10,001 nt of DNA from Thermoleophilaceae bacterium (GTDB lineage Bacteria; Actinomycetota; Thermoleophilia; Solirubrobacterales; Thermoleophilaceae). Below are positions 6,592 to 10,001 of the stretch, in pieces. The stretch covers positions 1 to 10,001 of the forward strand of contig JACCXP010000269.1 of the NCBI GenBank assembly GCA_013696905.1, given 5' to 3'. Numbering within the stretch: the stretch's first letter is position 1; each line of letters starts with the position of its first letter. A program made the translations under genes and the position numbers. The notes below the pieces were generated by a model. That model was given only the letters and a program-made list of their open reading frames with translations. It ran no database searches and was not told the DNA's origin.

Positions 6592-7178
6592 TCGCAGTCG
6601 ACGTTGACCCACCCCGAGCGAAACGGGCGCGCCTCGCCCGACTCGGGCTCGTATGCGTGGCGCCAGACGCAGCCTGTGTCGTTGGTCAGCAGATGAATCG
6701 AGACGGACGTGGTGTCCGAGGTCGTCTGGACGCGATGGATGTCGTCGCGCGGCGGCAGCAGCGCGTAGAAGTCGCCGGGGCGAAGCGCGCGCCGTTCGAG
6801 GAGGTCGAGCCGTCCCTCCGCCTGAGCGTAGATCTCCTCGTCCTGCGTGCCGGCGTAGAGGCCGACGAGACCCCACGCGAGGTGATCGTGTATCGGCGTC
6901 GCAGCGCCGGGTGGCACCACCAGGGAGAAGAGCGACAGCGAGCGATCGGCTGCCCTGAAGAGGAGCCACTGGCCGATGCCCCCTCCCATGCCGCTCTCGG
7001 GGGCGGGCTCCTGGAGCTCCTGCGGCAGCCAGTCGCGGCTTGCCAGCAGCGTCGCGAACGAGGGCTCGATCGACGCGCAGGCCTCGCTCGGCGACGCGGC
7101 CCGGGCGATCGTCGCCCGCGCCCCGGCGATGAAGCGGGGGACCGTCTCGCCCTCGACCAGCAGCTCGTCGGCGGGCAG
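6558..7178 (-). CDS. Cysteine dioxygenase-like cupin, probable CTG start
   Basis: A mononuclear iron cupin of the cysteine / 3-mercaptopropionate dioxygenase family, which oxidises thiols to sulfinates. With the proposed start it has 206 residues, a normal length. The iron-binding histidines are visible as His97 and His99 in PIHDHLAWG and His148 in DDIHRV; the glutamate of the general cupin motif is absent, as is usual in this family. The first ATG of the frame (base 6989) would begin at residue 64, yet upstream residues such as FATLLASRDWLPQEL and EPAPES look like the family's N-terminal helices. No ATG, GTG or TTG exists in frame between that ATG and the in-frame stop at 7184-7182, which is also the pepA stop. 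The CTG at 7178 has a GGAG 9 nt upstream inside pepA. If only the ATG were used the product would be 143 residues. The two genes are adjacent with a 3-nt gap and presumably co-transcribed. Confidence 0.82.
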   Translation of the reverse strand: MPADELLVEGETVPRFIAGARATIARAASPSEACASIEPSFATLLASRDWLPQELQEPAPESGMGGGIGQWLLFRAADRSLSLFSLVVPPGAATPIHDHLAWGLVGLYAGTQDEEIYAQAEGRLDLLERRALRPGDFYALLPPRDDIHRVQTTSDTTSVSIHLLTNDTGCVWRHAYEPESGEARPFRSGWVNVDCDHAVESLSGST

Positions 7179-7181
7179 GGC

Positions 7182-8645
7182 TCAGTGCTCCGCTTCGCCC
7201 GTGCGCCGCGCCAGCTCGACCAGCATGCGCACGCCGAACCCGGACGCCCCCGAGCCGACGTAGGGGCGCCCGCTCTGGTCCCAGGCGGTGCCGGCGATGT
7301 CGACGTGCACCCAGGGCCGGTCGTCCACGAACTGGCGCAGGAACTCGGCCGCGTAGATCGAGCTCGCCTTGCGCTGTTCGGACGCGTTGGTGAGGTCGGC
7401 GTAGCGGCCCTTGGTGAGCTCGAAGTACTCGGGGTGCAGCGGCAGCCGCCAGCCGAGCTCGCCTGTCGTTCGGCAAGCGCCCTCGACCTCGGCGTACCAG
7501 CCGTCGTCGTTGGAGAAGAGGCCGGCGTAGGTCGAGCCGAGCGCGACGATGATCGCGCCGGTCAGCGTCGCGAGGTCGACGATTCGCTCCGCACCCTGGT
7601 CGACGGCGTAGGCGAGCGCGTCGGCGAGGATCAGGCGACCCTCGGCATCGGTGTTGTTGACCTCGATCGTCTTGCCGTTCATGGCGGTGACGATGTCGCC
7701 GGGCTTCATAGAGTGGCCGCTCGGCATGTTCTCCGTGGCCGGCACGACGGCGGTGATCCGGACCGGCAGCTCGAGCGTCGCGATCGCCCCGAGCGCCTCG
7801 ATCACGGCGGCGCCGCCAGACATGTCGAACTTCATCTCCTGCATCTTGCCGCTGGGCTTGATCGAGATCCCACCGGTGTCGAAGGTGACGGCCTTGCCCA
7901 CGTAGCCGAGATGCGGGCCGGAGCCGCCGCCCTCGTAGCGCAGCACGATCAGCTTCGGCTCCGTGTCGCTCCCCTGCGCCACGGCGCTGAACGCACCCAT
8001 CTTGAGCGCGGCGACCTGCCCGCGGTCGAGCACCTCGCACGAGAGCGCGGGGTGCGCTTCGGCGAGCGCGACCGCACGCTCGGCCAAGAACGCCGGCGTG
8101 GCCACGTTCGAGGGGAGGTTCTGCAGGTCACGAGCGCCGTTCTGCGCCTCGGCGATCACGCGCGCGCGCTCGGCGTCGCCGGCGACGCTGTCGCCGGAGC
8201 CCACGAGCTCGAGCGACTCGATCCGCCCGTCCGGGGCATCGGGGTCCTTCGCGGACTTGAAGCGATCGAACTCGTAGAGGGCGAGCACGGTGCCCTCGAC
8301 GAGTGCGGCGGCGACGCCCGGGTCGGGGAGCGCCCAGGACAGCGAGCGCGCTCCCAGCTCGCGGGCCCGCGCGGTGGCGACGGCGGCGGCCACGCGCGCC
8401 CGCTCCGCGTCGAGCTCGTCGCGCTTGCCAAGCCCGACGAGGATGACCCGCCTCGATGCGCCGTTCGCGCCGGCCTCGTGCGCCACCGCGAGCTTGCGCG
8501 GAGCGGACTTGGCCTCGCCCGAATCCACCAGGCTTCGCGGGGCGTCGCCCGCGGGTGGCTCGCCCTCGAACAGTCCGATCACGCGTGTGTCGGCGCTCGA
8601 CTCCTCGGGTGCGCCGCTGCGGACGCTGACGGCGATGGGCGGCAT
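7182..8645 (-). CDS. pepA: Leucyl aminopeptidase (M17 family, PepA)
   Basis: A 487-residue cytoplasmic di-metal aminopeptidase that removes N-terminal residues from peptides; family enzymes are hexamers. The signature NTDAEGRL is exact (residues 331-338, bases 7655-7632), supplying metal ligands Asp333 and Glu335 and the active-site Arg337. Upstream motifs VGKAVTFDTGGISIKPS and MKFDMSGGAAV give the remaining metal ligands (Asp of FDTGG and of KFDMSG, Lys of VGK) and the active-site Lys of SIKP. Residues 1-160 are the variable N-terminal domain with the usual macro-like pattern (VSVRSG, VIGLFEGE, RRVILVGLGK). Length is ordinary. The ATG at 8645 fits the family start, but no ribosome-binding site precedes it; a TAGACT hexamer lies just 10 bases upstream, suggesting a nearly leaderless transcript. 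The thiol dioxygenase-like gene follows immediately, so peptide-derived thiols are a possible common substrate stream, which is inference. Confidence 0.96.
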   Translation of the reverse strand: MPPIAVSVRSGAPEESSADTRVIGLFEGEPPAGDAPRSLVDSGEAKSAPRKLAVAHEAGANGASRRVILVGLGKRDELDAERARVAAAVATARARELGARSLSWALPDPGVAAALVEGTVLALYEFDRFKSAKDPDAPDGRIESLELVGSGDSVAGDAERARVIAEAQNGARDLQNLPSNVATPAFLAERAVALAEAHPALSCEVLDRGQVAALKMGAFSAVAQGSDTEPKLIVLRYEGGGSGPHLGYVGKAVTFDTGGISIKPSGKMQEMKFDMSGGAAVIEALGAIATLELPVRITAVVPATENMPSGHSMKPGDIVTAMNGKTIEVNNTDAEGRLILADALAYAVDQGAERIVDLATLTGAIIVALGSTYAGLFSNDDGWYAEVEGACRTTGELGWRLPLHPEYFELTKGRYADLTNASEQRKASSIYAAEFLRQFVDDRPWVHVDIAGTAWDQSGRPYVGSGASGFGVRMLVELARRTGEAEH

Positions 8646-8654
8646 GCGGGCGCC

Positions 8655-8660
8655 AGTCTA
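8655..8660 (-). promoter_or_regulatory. -10-like hexamer close to the pepA start
   Basis: On the minus strand TAGACT (8660-8655) fits TANNNT and ends 9 nt before the pepA ATG, so transcription would start only about 3 nt before or at the start codon. Absence of a ribosome-binding site supports a leaderless or nearly leaderless mRNA, common in actinobacteria. No good -35 element is seen. Confidence 0.35.
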
Positions 8661-8662
8661 GA

Positions 8663-8678
8663 CCGACCGGCCGGTCGG
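8663..8678. promoter_or_regulatory. 16-bp perfect palindrome, operator-like, upstream of pepA
   Basis: CCGACCGGCCGGTCGG is a perfect palindrome located 18-33 bp before the pepA ATG, immediately upstream of the -10-like hexamer, in the spacer where a bound dimer would block RNA polymerase. The shape resembles operators of TetR-family repressors in actinobacteria (GACCG...CGGTC halves), by recollection of the general pattern. No candidate regulator gene is in the window next to it. The palindrome is seen; the operator role is inference. Confidence 0.45.
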
Positions 8679-8710
8679 CCCGGAAGGCTCGTCGCGGCCG
8701 GCTCCAGAAC

Positions 8711-8743
8711 GAGCGAGGGCGGGCGAGCGCCCGGCCCTCGCTC
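8711..8743 (-). terminator. Strong hairpin after the thiolase gene, probable terminator
   Basis: GAGCGAGGGC (8711-8720) pairs exactly with GCCCTCGCTC (8734-8743), then GGGC with GCCC after a single bulged G, closing a 4-nt loop; 14 bp in all. On the minus strand it lies 25 nt past the thiolase stop and ahead of the pepA promoter candidate, the expected place for a terminator. No T-run follows, as often in high-GC genomes. Confidence 0.55.
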
Positions 8744-8768
8744 CGCCGAACCGGCCTACGCCGCCTGG

Positions 8769-9977
8769 CTAGCCCCCGTTTGAGCTCGTGCCGTTCCCGT
8801 TGCGCAGCACCGCTGCGATGCCCTGCCCGCCGCCGACGCACAGCGTCGCCACGCCGCGCTCGAGGTCGCGGCGCTTCATCTCGTGCAGGAGCGTGACGAG
8901 GATCCGTCCACCGCTCGCGCCGATCGGGTGACCGAGCGCGATCGCCCCGCCGTGGGGATTGATGCGGCCCTCCTCGATGCCGAGCTCCTTGCGCACCGCG
9001 AGCGACTGCGCCGCGAACGCCTCGTTCAGCTCGAACGTGTCGATGTCGCGCAGCTCGAGGCCCGCCTTGGCGAGCGCCGCACGCGTCGCCGGAATCGGGC
9101 CGATGCCCATGATCCGCGGCTCGACGCCGACGGAGGCGTAGCTCTCGACCGTGGCGAGCGGTGTCAGCCCCTTCTCCTGCGCCTTGCTCGCGGACATCAC
9201 GATCACCGCCGCGGCGGCGTCGTTGATACCCGACGAGTTGCCGGCCGTCACCGTCCCGTTCTCCTTCTGGAAGGCCGTGCGCAGCTTCCCGAGCCCCTCC
9301 GCGGTCGTGTCGCCGCGCGGACCCTCGTCGTTGTCGATCACGACTGGATCGCCCTTGCGCTGCGGCACCTCGACCGGGACGATCTCCTCCTTGAAGAGGC
9401 CGTCGTCGATCGCCTTGGCGGCCTTCTGCTGGCTCTTGGCGGCGAACTCGTCCTGCTGCTCGCGGGTGATGCCGAACTGCTCGGCCACGTTCTCGGCGGT
9501 GACCCCCATGTGGTAATGCTCGAAGGCGTCGGTGAGGCCGTCGAAGGTCAGGTGGTCGAGCAGCTTCGTGTCGCCCATGCGGGCGCCGTAGCGCGCGTCG
9601 GGCATCAGGTAGGGCGCACGCGACATGTTCTCCATGCCGCCCGCGACGACTACGTCGGCGTCCCCGCAGCGAATCATCTGCGAGGCGAGCGTGACGGTCT
9701 TGAGCCCCGATCCGCACAGCATGTTGATCGTGGTGCAGGGCACCTCGACGGGCAGCCCGGCGCCGAGCGATGCCTGCCTGGCGGCGTTCTGCCCGAGCCC
9801 GGCCTGGAGGATGCAGCCGAGCAACACCTCGTCGACTTCCTCGGGGGACGTCTGAGCGCGCTCGAGCGCGGCCTCGATCGCGCGCGCGCCGAGGTCAGGC
9901 GCCGGGACCTCCTTGAAGTTGCCCCCGAACTTGCCGGTCGGAGTGCGCACCGCGCTGACGATTACCGCGTCTTCCAT
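8769..9977 (-). CDS. Thiolase, acetyl-CoA C-acetyltransferase family
   Basis: A 402-residue cytoplasmic thiolase that joins or cleaves acyl-CoA units, most likely two acetyl-CoA to acetoacetyl-CoA. All catalytic landmarks are present: the nucleophile Cys88 in [11 protein letters not shown], the [13 protein letters not shown] segment, NEAFAAQ, His350 in [10 protein letters not shown] and Cys380 in CVGGGQG near the C-terminus. Length and order are standard for the biosynthetic-type subfamily (AtoB/PhaA-like). The ATG at 9977 has an AAGGGGG ribosome-binding site about 6 nt upstream and begins [19 protein letters not shown], the usual family opening. Nothing flanking it in the window reveals the pathway (ketone-body, polyhydroxyalkanoate, mevalonate or beta-oxidation); a 3-oxoadipyl-CoA or longer-chain thiolase cannot be excluded from sequence by eye. 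Its promoter lies beyond the right edge or in the last 24 bases. Confidence 0.96.
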   Translation of the reverse strand: MEDAVIVSAVRTPTGKFGGNFKEVPAPDLGARAIEAALERAQTSPEEVDEVLLGCILQAGLGQNAARQASLGAGLPVEVPCTTINMLCGSGLKTVTLASQMIRCGDADVVVAGGMENMSRAPYLMPDARYGARMGDTKLLDHLTFDGLTDAFEHYHMGVTAENVAEQFGITREQQDEFAAKSQQKAAKAIDDGLFKEEIVPVEVPQRKGDPVVIDNDEGPRGDTTAEGLGKLRTAFQKENGTVTAGNSSGINDAAAAVIVMSASKAQEKGLTPLATVESYASVGVEPRIMGIGPIPATRAALAKAGLELRDIDTFELNEAFAAQSLAVRKELGIEEGRINPHGGAIALGHPIGASGGRILVTLLHEMKRRDLERGVATLCVGGGQGIAAVLRNGNGTSSNGG

Positions 9978-10001
9978 CTCTGCCCCCTTGCCGCTTTGCC
10001 C

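Noticed and set aside
7651..7905. 84-codon plus-strand frame within pepA
   Set aside because: It lies antisense to the catalytic core of pepA (NTDAEGRL and metal-ligand motifs) and shows no features of its own.
5727..8783. A 1018-codon open frame on the + strand
   Set aside because: It runs antisense to pepA and the dioxygenase gene and out of frame with the prepilin-like gene. It has Arg/Ala/Gly-rich, low-complexity composition typical of shadow frames in GC-rich DNA and no recognisable domain.
8128..9717. Minus-strand 529-codon frame overlapping thiolase and pepA
   Set aside because: It is out of frame with both real genes, Arg-rich, and ends within pepA; it spans the thiolase terminator hairpin.

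Overview
The window is GC-rich (strong G/C preference at third codon positions) and closely packed. It holds seven protein genes, one of them cut by the left edge, and one clear riboswitch. Three things point to a high-GC actinobacterium: an Rpf-type cell-wall hydrolase behind an actinobacterial-style cyclic di-AMP riboswitch, a PucR-type regulator, and a type III glutamine synthetase beside amt and PII. A deep branch such as Thermoleophilia (Solirubrobacterales/Gaiellales) is my guess from gene content, not a demonstrated placement.

Region 1 (1-4637, + strand) is a nitrogen-assimilation block. It reads: 3' part of an ammonium channel gene (amt), a PII signal protein whose start overlaps the amt stop (ATGA), a 717-residue type III glutamine synthetase (glnN), and a PucR/CdaR-family regulator five bases behind glnN. 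Ammonium uptake, nitrogen sensing, ammonium fixation into glutamine and a probable regulator thus lie in line. The PII protein lacks the usual T-loop tyrosine 51. A perfect 28-nt palindrome separates PII from glnN.

Region 2 (4638-6591, + strand) is a cell-envelope block. A hairpin that may end the first operon is followed by a -10-like hexamer and a well-conserved ydaO/yuaA cyclic di-AMP aptamer. Next comes a membrane-anchored or secreted protein with a peptidoglycan-binding domain and an Rpf-like transglycosylase domain. After it is an unfamiliar protein with a prepilin-like N-terminus and a body faintly like Vps62/NPP1 proteins.

Region 3 (6558-9977, - strand) converges on region 2 with a 34-bp coding overlap. 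In transcription order it holds a thiolase (acetyl-CoA acetyltransferase family), a terminator-like hairpin, an M17 leucyl aminopeptidase (pepA) with a near-leaderless promoter candidate and an operator-like palindrome, and a cysteine dioxygenase-like cupin. The cupin has no ATG, GTG or TTG where its homology says it should begin, so a CTG start is proposed.

No tRNA, rRNA, insertion sequence, CRISPR array or other sign of mobile DNA was seen. The points most worth following are the riboswitch that runs straight into the ribosome-binding site, the PII without Tyr51, the prepilin-like hybrid protein and the probable CTG start.
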